Assembly (NCBI GenBank): GCA_046594105.1
Contig: JBKJQB010000010.1
Span: 1-64,000 of the forward strand
Reading direction: 5' to 3'
DNA: 64,000 nt
From: JBDSGC01 sp046594105
GTDB lineage: Bacteria > Acidobacteriota > Thermoanaerobaculia > Gp7-AA8
Both the position numbers and the translations under genes were made by a program. The notes beneath the pieces were generated by a model. It had not been told where the DNA came from. It did not search any database and was given only the letters and a program-made list of their open reading frames with translations. Below, piece by piece: positions 52,530-62,210 of this stretch (the first letter of the stretch is position 1; each line of letters opens with the position of its first letter).

Positions 52530-55433
52530 CTATCGCGGAACGTCCTGCAACGCTGTGCGAATCTCCTGTTGCTGACGTCGAAGCAGGTCAGATAGCGGCT
52601 GGAACCTCGCATCGCTGCGCAGAAATCCGAAGAGGGGATTGGCCAGTACGTAGCTTGCGGTTGGCTCCTGTCGCGCCGCGGCGCGCTCGAGCGCATCGAA
52701 GGTGCCGCCGACGTCCCCCCGCAGCGCGGCAATTTCTGCGACGCTGGTCCGAAAGTCGTCGCCGGGCCGCGAGAGCGCTTCCGCAGCCTTCAGTTCCAGG
52801 CTGGCCTCCGCGGTCGCGTGGGCCTCCGCGGCCAGGTACGCCTTCACCAGATGCACCCCGTAGTCAGCCTGCAGCCTCTGCAATTGCTTCAACTCGGTCT
52901 CGGCGATTTCCTTTGAGTGGCGCAGGACAGCAATCCGGCCGATTTTCAAACGAAGCGCCGGGTTGTTCGGAGTCTTCAGCTCTTCGTCGTAGTACTGCGT
53001 GACCGCGGCGTCGATCTTTCCTGAGGCGGCAAGGCTGTCGGGACCGTGAAGCTCGGATTGATCGCGTGACGCCAGGGCCCGCAGGCAGGCCGCAAAGGTC
53101 TTTCCGTCGCCCACTGCAAGCGCGTACTTGCCAACCACGTTCAGCGCCTCGAGATCCTGACGGTCCCCTTTGAGAATGGTCGCGTAGGCCCGCAGGGCGG
53201 ACGGCGCATCTCCAGCCTTCAGTGCGGCATGAGCCACCATCCTGGCCGCGTCAAGGTTGGCCGGGTCGAGGGAAGAGATCTGCTTCGCCAGGATCACGGC
53301 ATCTGCGTCTTTGCCCCGCTCGGCGAAGAACCTCATCGCTACGATCTGGGCGGGCAGCAGAGCGGGATCCGCTTTCATCGACGCTCTGAGCGCCGTCTCC
53401 GCTCTCCCATCGTCTTTTGCCGCGATCGCTTCCACCGCTTCGGCAAAAGCATTGCCCGCCTCTGCGGTCGCCGTCGTTTGCCGGTGCAGCCTGATCTCCG
53501 CGACCACCAGCCCTACCATCGACTGCACGCCGCTCCATGCATCAGGAAACGGAACTGCCGTTCCTCGCTTCCCGGCCGCTCCCGTCGGAACGATTTGCGC
53601 CGCAGCGCCTCCTCCACGCACGTCCGCAGTGAACGCGCTGACATCAGCACCCGGGGAATCGACCACCCTCAACTCAGGGTACGTCCGCAGGACCTCGGCG
53701 ACGCTCTTGCGAACGTTGTCAGCTCGCTGCTGCATGGCTGCATCCGCAGGCTCGACGTGGAAGGGCGAAACCATCACCTTCCGCGGATTGGAGGCGGAGG
53801 CCACCATCAACCCAGTGCCTGCTGAGGCCGTGGGGACCGAAACGGCCGGCCGCCGCATGAAGAACACCGCAGCGACGAGAAGGAGCACCACTGCCGCACC
53901 GGCGACCATCGCCAGCCGCATGCGTTTCCGCTTGCCCTCCGCAATCGCTTTTGCGGCCGATTCCGCCGCAACAGCCTCCGCTTCCGCAGCAGCGATCGTC
54001 GCCGCTTCTGCCGCCTTGGGTTTCGGCTTCGTCTCTTCCACAGGAGCCAGCTCATAAAGCTTGACGCCGGCGCGCGCGCCGGCGTCCCGCATGCGCACGT
54101 TGCCTCGCCCTCGCTTCACAAACTCCTCTGTCACGAATAGCTGCAGGGGCTCCAGGTGCGTCAGGACCTCGCGGGACTTCTCAACAGCCCTCCCCACGAC
54201 CACTCCCTGCTCCATGCCCACTTCCCCTGCATGGAGCAGCATGCGCACCGGGATAAACTCGGTACCTTGCTGCTCCAGAGAAAAATCAAATTCTCCCTTG
54301 CGACCTGCTTCCAGAGCGCGTTCGACGTCAGGAAGCTCGGCGATCATGTGCGGACCGAAGGGATCCAGCACGTTTCCATCAAACAGGTACACCGCTTCCC
54401 CGAGGATCTGCTGCATGCGGGCCGCCGCGCGAACCGCCGATGCGGGATCCACCCTCATCAGCTCGTCGTGATTGGCGATGTCGGCAATGAAGATGATCGC
54501 GTTGCGCATCGAGTCCGACACTGCCGACGCTGCCACTGCCGCTCCGTTACCCTGGCTGGACAGGGAGGCCGCCGCCCGGGACACCTCATTGGCAAACTTC
54601 ACGGAGCCGGGGTCCATGCGCACGATCTCGTCGACCAGGGACTTCGCGTCTTTCTGCCGCTTGAACGGATCCCTGAACAGACACTTGCCCATGACCGACA
54701 GGACGGCGTTGTCGATGCCTGGATGGATCGACTTCGGCGAGGGCGGATTCTCTTCCATGATCTTCCGGGCCACCTCGGCTGCGGTTTCGGCGAGGTATGG
54801 CGCCCGTCCGGTCGCCATTTCGTAGAGCACGATGCCCGTCGAGAAAATGTCTGTCAGCGGTGTCAGGGCCTGACCGCTGATCTGCTCCGGCGCCATGTAC
54901 GCGACGGAGCGCAGATCACTGCCGCGCTGCTGGTACGTCGTGCTCTCTCGCTTAGCCATGAGGTTGGAAACGTTCAACCCGGCCAGCCTCACCTGCCCAC
55001 TGGCCGCGATCAGTACCGAATCGCCGGCGATGTTGCCGTGGATGACTTCCTTGGCGTGCAGAAGCTTCACCACGTCGGCCAGTTGATAGGCCATGTGGAA
55101 AAAGTCCTCCCGGCCGGCCGGCTTCCCTCGAACGATCGCCGACAGCGGTTTCGATTCGAACCAGTCCATGACCAGGAGCAACACTTCGCCGGCGGCGGTC
55201 AACTCGATGATGTGCACCAGCGAGGTGTGGTACAGGGCAGCACCGAGACGCACGTCGCGGATCAACGCTTCGCGCCGGACGGGATCACGCGGCAACTGTT
55301 TGGTGAGAATCTTGAGGGCGACCTTCTTGCCGGTCCGGGTGTCTTCAGCCGACCAGACCGAGGGGCCTACCCGATCAAGCAGCCGATACGAGAGGATCGT
55401 ATTTCCCGGAGAGAATGGATCGACGGCAGACAT
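52530..55433 (-). CDS. Ser/Thr kinase-like transmembrane receptor with degenerate kinase and cyclase-like domains
   Basis: 967 residues. Residues about 15-290 are a kinase fold: Lys41 (VALKIL) and MAPEQ are kept. But HRD reads HGN (132-134), the catalytic-loop Lys and Asn are Ala and Ser, and DFG reads GLN (152-154), so it is predicted to be a pseudokinase. Residues about 325-490 resemble a class III cyclase domain (FIADIANHDEL; DPFGPHMIAEL) also lacking canonical active-site residues. A membrane helix at about 503-525 is followed by a periplasmic helical TPR-like region to the end. ATG 55433. Likely a scaffold or sensor; its partner is unknown. Confidence 0.82.
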   Translation of the reverse strand: MSAVDPFSPGNTILSYRLLDRVGPSVWSAEDTRTGKKVALKILTKQLPRDPVRREALIRDVRLGAALYHTSLVHIIELTAAGEVLLLVMDWFESKPLSAIVRGKPAGREDFFHMAYQLADVVKLLHAKEVIHGNIAGDSVLIAASGQVRLAGLNVSNLMAKRESTTYQQRGSDLRSVAYMAPEQISGQALTPLTDIFSTGIVLYEMATGRAPYLAETAAEVARKIMEENPPSPKSIHPGIDNAVLSVMGKCLFRDPFKRQKDAKSLVDEIVRMDPGSVKFANEVSRAAASLSSQGNGAAVAASAVSDSMRNAIIFIADIANHDELMRVDPASAVRAAARMQQILGEAVYLFDGNVLDPFGPHMIAELPDVERALEAGRKGEFDFSLEQQGTEFIPVRMLLHAGEVGMEQGVVVGRAVEKSREVLTHLEPLQLFVTEEFVKRGRGNVRMRDAGARAGVKLYELAPVEETKPKPKAAEAATIAAAEAEAVAAESAAKAIAEGKRKRMRLAMVAGAAVVLLLVAAVFFMRRPAVSVPTASAGTGLMVASASNPRKVMVSPFHVEPADAAMQQRADNVRKSVAEVLRTYPELRVVDSPGADVSAFTADVRGGGAAAQIVPTGAAGKRGTAVPFPDAWSGVQSMVGLVVAEIRLHRQTTATAEAGNAFAEAVEAIAAKDDGRAETALRASMKADPALLPAQIVAMRFFAERGKDADAVILAKQISSLDPANLDAARMVAHAALKAGDAPSALRAYATILKGDRQDLEALNVVGKYALAVGDGKTFAACLRALASRDQSELHGPDSLAASGKIDAAVTQYYDEELKTPNNPALRLKIGRIAVLRHSKEIAETELKQLQRLQADYGVHLVKAYLAAEAHATAEASLELKAAEALSRPGDDFRTSVAEIAALRGDVGGTFDALERAAARQEPTASYVLANPLFGFLRSDARFQPLSDLLRRQQQEIRTALQDVPR

Positions 55434-55467
55434 ACAGGGAAGTATAGATGGCTGGCGGCCCCATCTG

Positions 55468-55971
55468 TCATGAAGGATCGATCTGAATGAGCTCCGCTCC
55501 ACTGTCGACCGTATCGCCGATCCCCACGAAGACTTCGGTGACGATTCCATCCGCAGCGGAGGCAATCTCGTTCTCCATCTTCATCGCTTCGAGAACGAGC
55601 AGCGCGCCACCTTTGCTTACGGAATCGCCTTTCTTCACCAGGACACGGACGATGCGACCGGGCATCAGTGCTCGAATCAACCCTCCGGCGGCAACCTCGT
55701 CCTCTGTTCTGCTACGTTTCACGGAGAGTGGATCGGTGATCTCGACATGAATCGACGATGCCAGAAGTGTGATCTCGTGCATTGCACCGCTGCGATGATC
55801 GATCAGCGAGAACTGCCGCCCATCCTCGAGCCGGAGAGACTGGATATGGCCACCCGCGGTCACCAGATCCGCCGTGATCATCTTTCCGTCGACGATCACC
55901 CGATACCCGGCGCCGACGCGCTCCACTTCAATGGCCATCTCGCGGCCGTCATGGCGGGCCACCAGTTTCAT
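55468..55971 (-). CDS. Biotin carboxyl carrier protein of an acyl-CoA carboxylase
   Basis: 167 residues. The C-terminal biotinyl domain has ALLVLEAMKMENEIASAADG with the modified Lys in AMKM. The N-terminal 90 residues form a separate beta-rich domain seen in propionyl/methylcrotonyl-CoA carboxylase-associated BCCPs. ATG 55971 overlaps the biotin carboxylase stop (ATGA). The carboxyltransferase subunit is not nearby. Confidence 0.9.
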   Translation of the reverse strand: MKLVARHDGREMAIEVERVGAGYRVIVDGKMITADLVTAGGHIQSLRLEDGRQFSLIDHRSGAMHEITLLASSIHVEITDPLSVKRSRTEDEVAAGGLIRALMPGRIVRVLVKKGDSVSKGGALLVLEAMKMENEIASAADGIVTEVFVGIGDTVDSGAELIQIDPS

Positions 55972-57467
55972 CGGTCGCCCCGCAAGCCATCCCGCCGCCC
56001 CGACCACTTCCATGGCGAGTCGGCCTCTTCCGGGAGCCTGACCTGCTGCGATTCCTCGAAGGCCAGAATCGCCGCGGCAGTGATGGCCGCCTCGACCTCC
56101 CTGCCGTCGGCTCCCCCCTGCTCCAGATTCATCTGAGGGAGGATCCGATCGATGAACCCGGTATCGAACCGAGCCTCACGAAACTCGGGGTGATCCATGA
56201 GCCAGGTGAAAAACGGAATGGTGGTCTGGATCCCTTCCACGCGGTACTCCATCAGCGCACGGCGCATCCGGGCGATGGTCTCAGCCCGCGTGGCCGCGTG
56301 ACAGATCAGCTTCGAGAGCATCGGATCGTACGCGACCGGCACGGTGTATCCGCCGTACACGCCGTTGTCGTTCCGCACCCCGGGCCCCTGCGGAAGATTG
56401 ATGAAACGAATCAGTCCAGGAGAGGGGGCGAATTTGCGTGCCGGATCCTCCGCGTAAATGCGGCATTCGATGGCGTGGCCACTCGGCTTCAGCTGCTCCT
56501 GCCGCATGCTGATTCGCTCGCCGCGGGCCACGCGGAGCTGCTCCTTGACCAGATCGACTCCCCACACCATCTCGGTGACCGGATGCTCCACCTGCAGACG
56601 AGTGTTCATCTCCAGAAAGTAGAACTGCTGATCGGGTCCCATCAGGCACTCGACGGTTCCGACAGAAAAGTAGTCGACCGCTTTTGCAGCCTGCACCGCC
56701 ATGGCCCCGAGCTTCTCCCTCAGTTCCGGCCCGACGACCGGCGACGGGCACTCTTCCACAACTTTCTGATGACGTCGTTGCAGCGTGCATTCGCGCTCTC
56801 CGACGTGGACCAGATTGCCATGCTGATCGCCGAGGACCTGCACTTCGATGTGACGCGGCGAGGCGACGAACTTCTCTGCGTAGACCGATCCGTCGCCGAA
56901 GAAGGATTGCGCCTCACTGGTCACCCGATCGTAGGCAGCCCTGAGATCCTCTGATTTCTCGACCAGGCGCATTCCCTTGCCGCCGCCACCCGCGCTGGCT
57001 TTCACCATGATCGGGAAACCGGACGCTTCTGCAAACGCTGCAATCTCGTCGAAGGATTTGACCGCCTCGGTCAGCCCGGGAACCACGGACACTCCAGCAG
57101 CCTGCATTCTCTGCCGCGCCTCCGTCTTGGAACCCATGGCATCGATGGCTTCCGGTGAAGGCCCGATGAAGATGAGCCCCGCATCGCGCACCGCCCGGGC
57201 AAATGCCGCGTTCTCGGCGAGAAATCCATATCCGGGATGGATGGCTTCGGCCCCGGTCTTCTTCGCGGCGTCCAGGATGCGGTCCACCCGCAGATAGCTT
57301 TCCCGCGAAGGGGCCGGACCGATGGGCATGGCTTGATCCGCGTAGACCACGTGGAGAGCCGCTCGATCGGGCTCCGAGTAGACCGCGACGGTCGGGTAGC
57401 TCAATTCGCGGCAGGCGCGAATGACGCGCACGGCGATCTCTCCGCGGTTGGCAATCAGCACTTTCAT
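55968..57467 (-). CDS. Biotin carboxylase subunit of acyl-CoA carboxylase
   Basis: 499 residues. KVLIANRGEIAVRVIRACRE, HPGYGFLAENAAFARAV, the ATP-grasp loop ASAGGGGKGMRLVEK and EMNTRLQVEHPVTEMVWGVD are diagnostic. Carboxylates BCCP-biotin using ATP and bicarbonate. The C-terminal 50 residues extend beyond AccC, as in propionyl- or methylcrotonyl-CoA carboxylases. ATG 57467. With HMG-CoA lyase in the window, leucine or propionate catabolism is plausible, but acetyl-CoA carboxylase is not excluded. Confidence 0.93.
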   Translation of the reverse strand: MKVLIANRGEIAVRVIRACRELSYPTVAVYSEPDRAALHVVYADQAMPIGPAPSRESYLRVDRILDAAKKTGAEAIHPGYGFLAENAAFARAVRDAGLIFIGPSPEAIDAMGSKTEARQRMQAAGVSVVPGLTEAVKSFDEIAAFAEASGFPIMVKASAGGGGKGMRLVEKSEDLRAAYDRVTSEAQSFFGDGSVYAEKFVASPRHIEVQVLGDQHGNLVHVGERECTLQRRHQKVVEECPSPVVGPELREKLGAMAVQAAKAVDYFSVGTVECLMGPDQQFYFLEMNTRLQVEHPVTEMVWGVDLVKEQLRVARGERISMRQEQLKPSGHAIECRIYAEDPARKFAPSPGLIRFINLPQGPGVRNDNGVYGGYTVPVAYDPMLSKLICHAATRAETIARMRRALMEYRVEGIQTTIPFFTWLMDHPEFREARFDTGFIDRILPQMNLEQGGADGREVEAAITAAAILAFEESQQVRLPEEADSPWKWSGRRDGLRGDR

Positions 57468-57532
57468 CGGGGCGCATTGTAATCGGGGGGCGTTGTAATC
57501 ACGGCGATCCGAAGGCTGATAAGATCCGACCC

Positions 57533-57853
57533 ATGGCTGAAGCCTCACTGCATGACCAGCGGATGGACATTCTCTCCGGCGTGGTCAAGGTATTGCTCGA
57601 CGACCTTCAGCAGGGTCGGGGAGACAAGGACCGACGACGTCAGGTCGAGGAGTGGCTGCGCGGTCTGGCGGAAAAGTACCCCGAGTTCGCAATCGAGACG
57701 GGGCTGCGCGACTACTACCTGGCGGAGGCCAAACGCCTGCGCGGAGACTTCGACCAGACCTCTGAGATCAACGACAAGCTGGCCCTGGGCCGGTCCATCG
57801 AGGGTTTTCTCGACCGTGCGGCAGATTACGATCGCCGTATCACCGAGCGCTGA
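57533..57853 (+). CDS. Small helical protein, unknown
   Basis: 106 residues, charged, almost all helix, no membrane segment (MDILSGVVKVLLDDLQQGRG; YYLAEAKRLRGDFDQTSEIN). Conserved-looking GLRDYYLAEAKRLRGDF. Divergent from the biotin carboxylase gene (65 bases). No family recognised. Confidence 0.65.
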   Translation: MAEASLHDQRMDILSGVVKVLLDDLQQGRGDKDRRRQVEEWLRGLAEKYPEFAIETGLRDYYLAEAKRLRGDFDQTSEINDKLALGRSIEGFLDRAADYDRRITER

Positions 57854-57901
57854 TCCGCCCCTCCGCCGCTGCGGATCTCCGTCGCTCCCGAAGTCCAAAT
57901 G

Positions 57902-57922
57902 AAAAAGCTCGCCGGAGCGAGC
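57902..57922 (-). terminator. Terminator of tRNA-Leu / secG transcript
   Basis: GCTCGC-CGGA-GCGAGC (plus-strand 57907-57922); on the minus strand it is followed by TTTTT (57902-57906). It lies 16 bases after the tRNA 3' end. Confidence 0.85.
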
Positions 57923-57938
57923 CTTTCATCAGATCAAC

Positions 57939-58023
<85 letters not shown>

Positions 58024-58048
58024 AAAAAGGCAATGAGGGAAATCATTG

Positions 58049-58342
58049 TTATCGCTTTGCGGGGACAGTCGGTGCTGCGGGCGCCGGGTGGCTGCCCATC
58101 ACGGAAGACCGGGGACGGGCCTGAAGAACGGCCAGCGACAGAGACGTGACCACGAAGGCCACAAAGAACCAGGTGGTCAGTTTGTGAAGAAGCGTGGTCG
58201 CCCCGCGCGCTCCAAAAGCGGTCTGGGAACCGCCACCACCGAATGCGCCTGCCAGGTCAGCGCCCTTCCCCTGCTGCAGGAGGACGACCAGGATCAGAAA
58301 CAGACTGACGATGACGTGGATGATGACGAGCAGTACGATCAT
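58049..58342 (-). CDS. secG: Preprotein translocase subunit SecG
   Basis: 97 residues with two membrane helices. VVLLQQGKGADLAGAFGGGG followed by SQTAFGARG is the SecG signature between them. Assists SecYE in export. A short Pro/Ala tail follows. Common neighbour of tpiA and tRNA-Leu, as here. Confidence 0.95.
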   Translation of the reverse strand: MIVLLVIIHVIVSLFLILVVLLQQGKGADLAGAFGGGGSQTAFGARGATTLLHKLTTWFFVAFVVTSLSLAVLQARPRSSVMGSHPAPAAPTVPAKR

Positions 58343-58432
58343 GAGGTCTCCGAAGCAGCTCCTAACCGAGCGAGGGAGCGGATTCTTCCCGGAAAGGCGT
58401 CGCCAGTCAAGCCTTTCGCCACCCGCCTGTTT

Positions 58433-59191
58433 TCAACGGGAGATGGTCACCAGCGCCGCGTGTAGCGAGAGCAACTTCCCCGAATCGAGGCTGGCGCCGC
58501 CAACCAGAAAGCCATCCGCGTGACCGCCACCGACCAGTTCCGCGGCGTTCTCAGGCGTCACGCTTCCGCCGTATAGCACGGACGCATCCGCGGCGCAGGA
58601 AGCCGGCCAGAACCTGTTCAGCGCTTCACGAAGGTGATCGACCATCTCCGCGACCACCGGCCCGCTGGCATGGCGCCCGGTACCGATCGCCCAGACCGGC
58701 TCGTAGGCGAGGACCAACTCCGACGCTCGTTCCAGCGCAGGAACCATTGCCGTCTTGATCTGATCGGAAACATAGATCGAGGCCTCACCCGCTTCCCGAA
58801 CACGCGCATCCTCTCCCACGCACAGGATGGGGATCAGCCCGGCGTCGATGGCCATGGTGAGTTTGCGGGCAATGAATGCCGGACTCTCGCCGAACAGCGA
58901 GCGACGTTCCGAATGACCCAGGATCACGTAGCGGGCACCCGTCTCTCGAATCATGGCCGCGGACACTTCTCCGGTGAATGCGCCTGATGGCTGATCAGCG
59001 CAGTTCTGACCAGCCATCTCCATGGCACTGCCCTCGATGGCCGATCCAAGCTCACGCAGATGCACAAAGGGGGGAGCCACAACGACCTTCACCGGCCCCT
59101 GCAGGCTCCCGCGAAGCAGGGACGCGTACGAGCTGATGCCCTCAGGAGGCACATTCATTTTCCAGTTCGCGATGAGGTAACGGGCGGGCAT
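58433..59191 (-). CDS. tpiA: Triosephosphate isomerase
   Basis: 252 residues. NWKMN, GARYVILGHSERRSLFGES and the catalytic Glu block AYEPVWAIGTGRHAS are all present, and the phosphate loop GGSVTPENAAEL follows. Interconverts DHAP and glyceraldehyde 3-phosphate. ATG 59191 (MPARYLIANWKMN); the upstream in-frame part is not homologous. Confidence 0.97.
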   Translation of the reverse strand: MPARYLIANWKMNVPPEGISSYASLLRGSLQGPVKVVVAPPFVHLRELGSAIEGSAMEMAGQNCADQPSGAFTGEVSAAMIRETGARYVILGHSERRSLFGESPAFIARKLTMAIDAGLIPILCVGEDARVREAGEASIYVSDQIKTAMVPALERASELVLAYEPVWAIGTGRHASGPVVAEMVDHLREALNRFWPASCAADASVLYGGSVTPENAAELVGGGHADGFLVGGASLDSGKLLSLHAALVTISR

Positions 59192-59228
59192 GGACGGGAG
59201 TGTAGACCAGCAGTGAACAGGGGGGCGG

Positions 59229-60236
59229 TCAGAATGCGAACCGGTCTTTTCCCGACCGTTTGGCTTCATAGAGACGCTCGTCGGCTCGCCTCATCAGGTC
59301 GGCCTGCGTCTCATCGTCAGGCCGCAGGTTGGCAATCCCAATGGAGATCGAACATTGAACACTTCCCTCTTCCGTCGCCTGGAGATTGAGACCCCGAAGT
59401 TTCTGCAGAAACCTCTCCGCCACCGCCACGGCACCAGGCAGATCGGTATGTGGCAGAATCAAGGCAAACTCATCCCCCCCGTAGCGGGCAAAAAAATCGG
59501 GGGGGCGCAGCGTTTCCCGAATGGCGGCGCAAATCTCCGACAGCACGACATCACCCATGGGATGGCCGAACGTATCGTTGATCAACTTGAAATCGTCGAT
59601 GTCGATCATCAGCAGCGAGAGCGGGACGCCGTAGACGCGCGCTCGATCGATTTCCTGCGGCAGCTTGGTGCTGAACGCGCGCTTGTTCGAGATCCCGGTC
59701 AGGTGATCCGTATCGGCCAGACTCTGGATCTGCCGTCGCGCTTGGATCTGGGTAATGAGCATCGCCACCTGGGCCGAGAAGATGTCAAGAATCTGGTGTT
59801 CCGTGGTCGAGAACACCTGGGTCGTGCGGAAGGTGATCAGAAGACCAGCAGTACGACCTTCGAGCTCAATGAGCGCGTGAGTAGACTCCAGGAGATCGCC
59901 CGTCCCCGACGACGGAGCGGAAATCATGGTCTCTGAGCGGATGACCACGTCTGTCGTCTGGAAGGAGATCGGGATGACGTCTTCGAGCGCCCCCCTGATC
60001 TTTGCAATCAGCCCTTCGTTGACCAGAGGGACCGTCACTTCACTCATGGCCAGATGCAGTTCGAGGGTCTGCTCGAGCATGACTGCGACGGCCAGGTCGA
60101 AGGCAACGTATTGATGCAGGACCGGCAGCGCTTCCGAGAAAAGGTCGGCAACGGTTTCCGCCCGGGCCACGCGTCCGCCCAGATCTCGAATCAGCGCGAG
60201 AACATCACCGATCTGCTGATGGACTGATTCGACCAC
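59229..60236 (-). CDS. GAF-GGDEF diguanylate cyclase
   Basis: 335 residues. A GAF-like sensor (about 15-165) is followed by a GGDEF domain: DTDHLTGISNKRAF, DIDDFKLINDTFGH and an intact RYGGDEFALIL. The product-inhibition I-site RPPD lies five residues before GGDEF. Makes cyclic di-GMP with feedback control. GTG 60236. A TATAAT on the minus strand (60252-60247) ends only 10 bases from the start, implying a very short leader or a later real start. Confidence 0.92.
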   Translation of the reverse strand: MVESVHQQIGDVLALIRDLGGRVARAETVADLFSEALPVLHQYVAFDLAVAVMLEQTLELHLAMSEVTVPLVNEGLIAKIRGALEDVIPISFQTTDVVIRSETMISAPSSGTGDLLESTHALIELEGRTAGLLITFRTTQVFSTTEHQILDIFSAQVAMLITQIQARRQIQSLADTDHLTGISNKRAFSTKLPQEIDRARVYGVPLSLLMIDIDDFKLINDTFGHPMGDVVLSEICAAIRETLRPPDFFARYGGDEFALILPHTDLPGAVAVAERFLQKLRGLNLQATEEGSVQCSISIGIANLRPDDETQADLMRRADERLYEAKRSGKDRFAF

Positions 60237-60246
60237 GAATGCTCCA

Positions 60247-60273
60247 ATTATATGAGAGGCGACCCCTTATAAT
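60247..60273. promoter_or_regulatory. Divergent pair of -10 elements between the GGDEF and glycosyltransferase genes
   Basis: TATAAT on the plus strand at 60268-60273 and TATAAT on the minus strand at 60252-60247, both perfect. The -35 hexamers are weak on both sides (CAATTA; GAATTA), and each would lie over the opposite promoter. The intergenic gap is only 51 bases, so the two transcription units probably interfere or are co-regulated. Confidence 0.6.
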
Positions 60274-60287
60274 TCGTCAGAGAGACC

Positions 60288-62210
60288 ATGGTTGAGTCTT
60301 CAGCGATTCCATTCGAGCACCATGACTTACGAGGCGAACGCCTTCTGGTCCTGGCCCCCCATCCGGACGACGAGGTCATCGGATGCGGCGGAGTCCTGGC
60401 CCGCCATCTGGACCTCGGCTGCCCCGTACGGATCCTGATCGCCACCGACGGCTCGGAGGCCGATCCCGGCGAAGCCGATCGGGATGCCTACCGGGACCGG
60501 CGGGAACAGGAGACGCGCCAGGGACTCGCTCTTCTGGGTGGAGTCTGCGAAATCACCTTCCTGCGCGCGCCCGATCGCGGTCTGGCCGCAGCAAGCCCCT
60601 CAGTGAGCGCCGCGATCGCGGGACTGTTACGAACCTTCCGTCCCGACCTGATCCTGCTCCCCAGCCCGATCGAGATTCATCCCGACCACTCGGCCCTCGC
60701 CCAATTATTCTGCCAGCTCATTCAGGGCGACCAGACCCTCGCCGCCGAGCTCGCCGTGACTCGAGTCGGTTTCTATGAGATCGGCCAGCCCCTTCGCCCC
60801 AATGTCCTCGTCGACATCACAGACGTCGCCGAACGGAAGTATGCGGCCATCTCTGCTCATGCCTCCCAGACCGCGCTGCACGACTACGTGGGCTTCACGC
60901 GAGGACTGAACGCCTACCGTGCTATGACCCTGACTGCCGATTGCTCTCGGGCCGAGGCGTACTGGGTGACCGACCTGCCGGAGTTGCGCACGCTGCCCTA
61001 TTCCGCTCTCCAGCATCGAATGGGCGACGCTCGCGGCACCATCGAGGTCATCGGCGAAACCACGCCGATCAGCGTCATCATCCGGACCAGGAACCGGCCG
61101 GGCCTGTTGCGTGAGGCTCTCCAGTCCGTCCGGTCCAACGGCTATCCGGCAGAGATCGTGGTGGTCAATGACGGCGGTACGCCAGTCACCGCGGAAGACG
61201 TCACCCTCATCGTTCACGAGGAATCGCTGGGGCGCGCGGAAGCGGGAAATCGGGGCGTCCGCGAGGCAACGTCCGAGTTCGTCACTTTTCTGGATGATGA
61301 CGACCTCTACTATCCGGAGCATCTGCAGACCCTTTCCAACGCAGCGGCCGTCATGACCGGCGCGGCGTGCTACACCGACGCCGTCTCCGCATTCGTAGCC
61401 ACCGGTACTTCGGGAAGTCTGGAAACGCGCTCCCGGCAACGGTTGTTCGCACGCGACTTTGACCCGGATCTGCTGCTGATCGACAACTACATCCCGCTAC
61501 CGACAGTCATCGTGTCCCGGACGAATTTTCTCGACAGCGGCGGCTTCGACCCCGCGTTCGACCTTTTCGAAGACTGGGATTTCCTGATCCGGCTTTCCCG
61601 GCTGGGGCGGTTCACTCGGGTGCCGCGCATCACCTGCGAGATCCGTCACATCGAGGATAGCGGCTCGATCACTCTGACAGCTCCTGAAGGCTCCGCTCCA
61701 TTCCGGAAGGCCAAGCTGCAGGTCTGGCAGAAACACGCCGCCCTCATCAACAATAATCTGATGGCCAGCGTGTTCGAAATGCAGAAGCGGGATGCTGGGC
61801 AAGTTTACGCTCAGAGGATCGAGGCAAGCGGGCTGGCCGCGTTTCACGAGCAGAGTGCCCGGCGCGTCGAGCGAGAGAAGCAGTCGCTGATCGAGCGCCT
61901 GCAGGAGCAGAACGAACATCTGAATGAAGCCGTCGTGCGCGGCAGCAACCTCGCTGGCCAGATCCGGGGCATGGAGATCCATCACGACGAGATGAGGGAA
62001 AGCCTGGCCCGATTGGAAAACGAGCGCAACGATCTCCTGGTCCGACTGGCCATCCTGGGTGACGCGCGGGTCGCTTTCGATGAGACCCAGCGGACGATCG
62101 GGGTCCTCTACGCGGAGATCGCACGCCTTCAGAACCTCCTCGACACCATCTACGGCTCCCGCACGTGGAAGCTGCACAACGTGGTGCAACGAATCAAGGG
62201 CCAGGGTTGA
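60288..62210 (+). CDS. PIG-L/LmbE deacetylase fused to a GT2 glycosyltransferase with C-terminal coiled coil
   Basis: 640 residues. Residues about 15-245 are a PIG-L-type zinc deacetylase: LAPHPDDEVIGCGG and EIHPDHSAL keep the metal ligands. Residues about 259-500 are a GT2-like transferase: PISVIIRTRNRPGLLREAL, VVVNDGG and the DDDDLYYPEHL acidic motif. Residues about 515-625 are coiled coil (REKQSLIERLQEQNEHLNEA), and the end GSRTWKLHNVVQRIKG is common in rhamnan-synthesis-type glycosyltransferases. Suggests deacetylation and sugar transfer on one surface glycan. Stop overlaps the next TTG. Confidence 0.88.
   Translation: MVESSAIPFEHHDLRGERLLVLAPHPDDEVIGCGGVLARHLDLGCPVRILIATDGSEADPGEADRDAYRDRREQETRQGLALLGGVCEITFLRAPDRGLAAASPSVSAAIAGLLRTFRPDLILLPSPIEIHPDHSALAQLFCQLIQGDQTLAAELAVTRVGFYEIGQPLRPNVLVDITDVAERKYAAISAHASQTALHDYVGFTRGLNAYRAMTLTADCSRAEAYWVTDLPELRTLPYSALQHRMGDARGTIEVIGETTPISVIIRTRNRPGLLREALQSVRSNGYPAEIVVVNDGGTPVTAEDVTLIVHEESLGRAEAGNRGVREATSEFVTFLDDDDLYYPEHLQTLSNAAAVMTGAACYTDAVSAFVATGTSGSLETRSRQRLFARDFDPDLLLIDNYIPLPTVIVSRTNFLDSGGFDPAFDLFEDWDFLIRLSRLGRFTRVPRITCEIRHIEDSGSITLTAPEGSAPFRKAKLQVWQKHAALINNNLMASVFEMQKRDAGQVYAQRIEASGLAAFHEQSARRVEREKQSLIERLQEQNEHLNEAVVRGSNLAGQIRGMEIHHDEMRESLARLENERNDLLVRLAILGDARVAFDETQRTIGVLYAEIARLQNLLDTIYGSRTWKLHNVVQRIKGQG

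Noticed and set aside
53257..54057. Ala/Ser-rich plus-strand frames inside the kinase-like gene
   Set aside because: Antisense shadows of a continuous 967-residue frame with clear domains.
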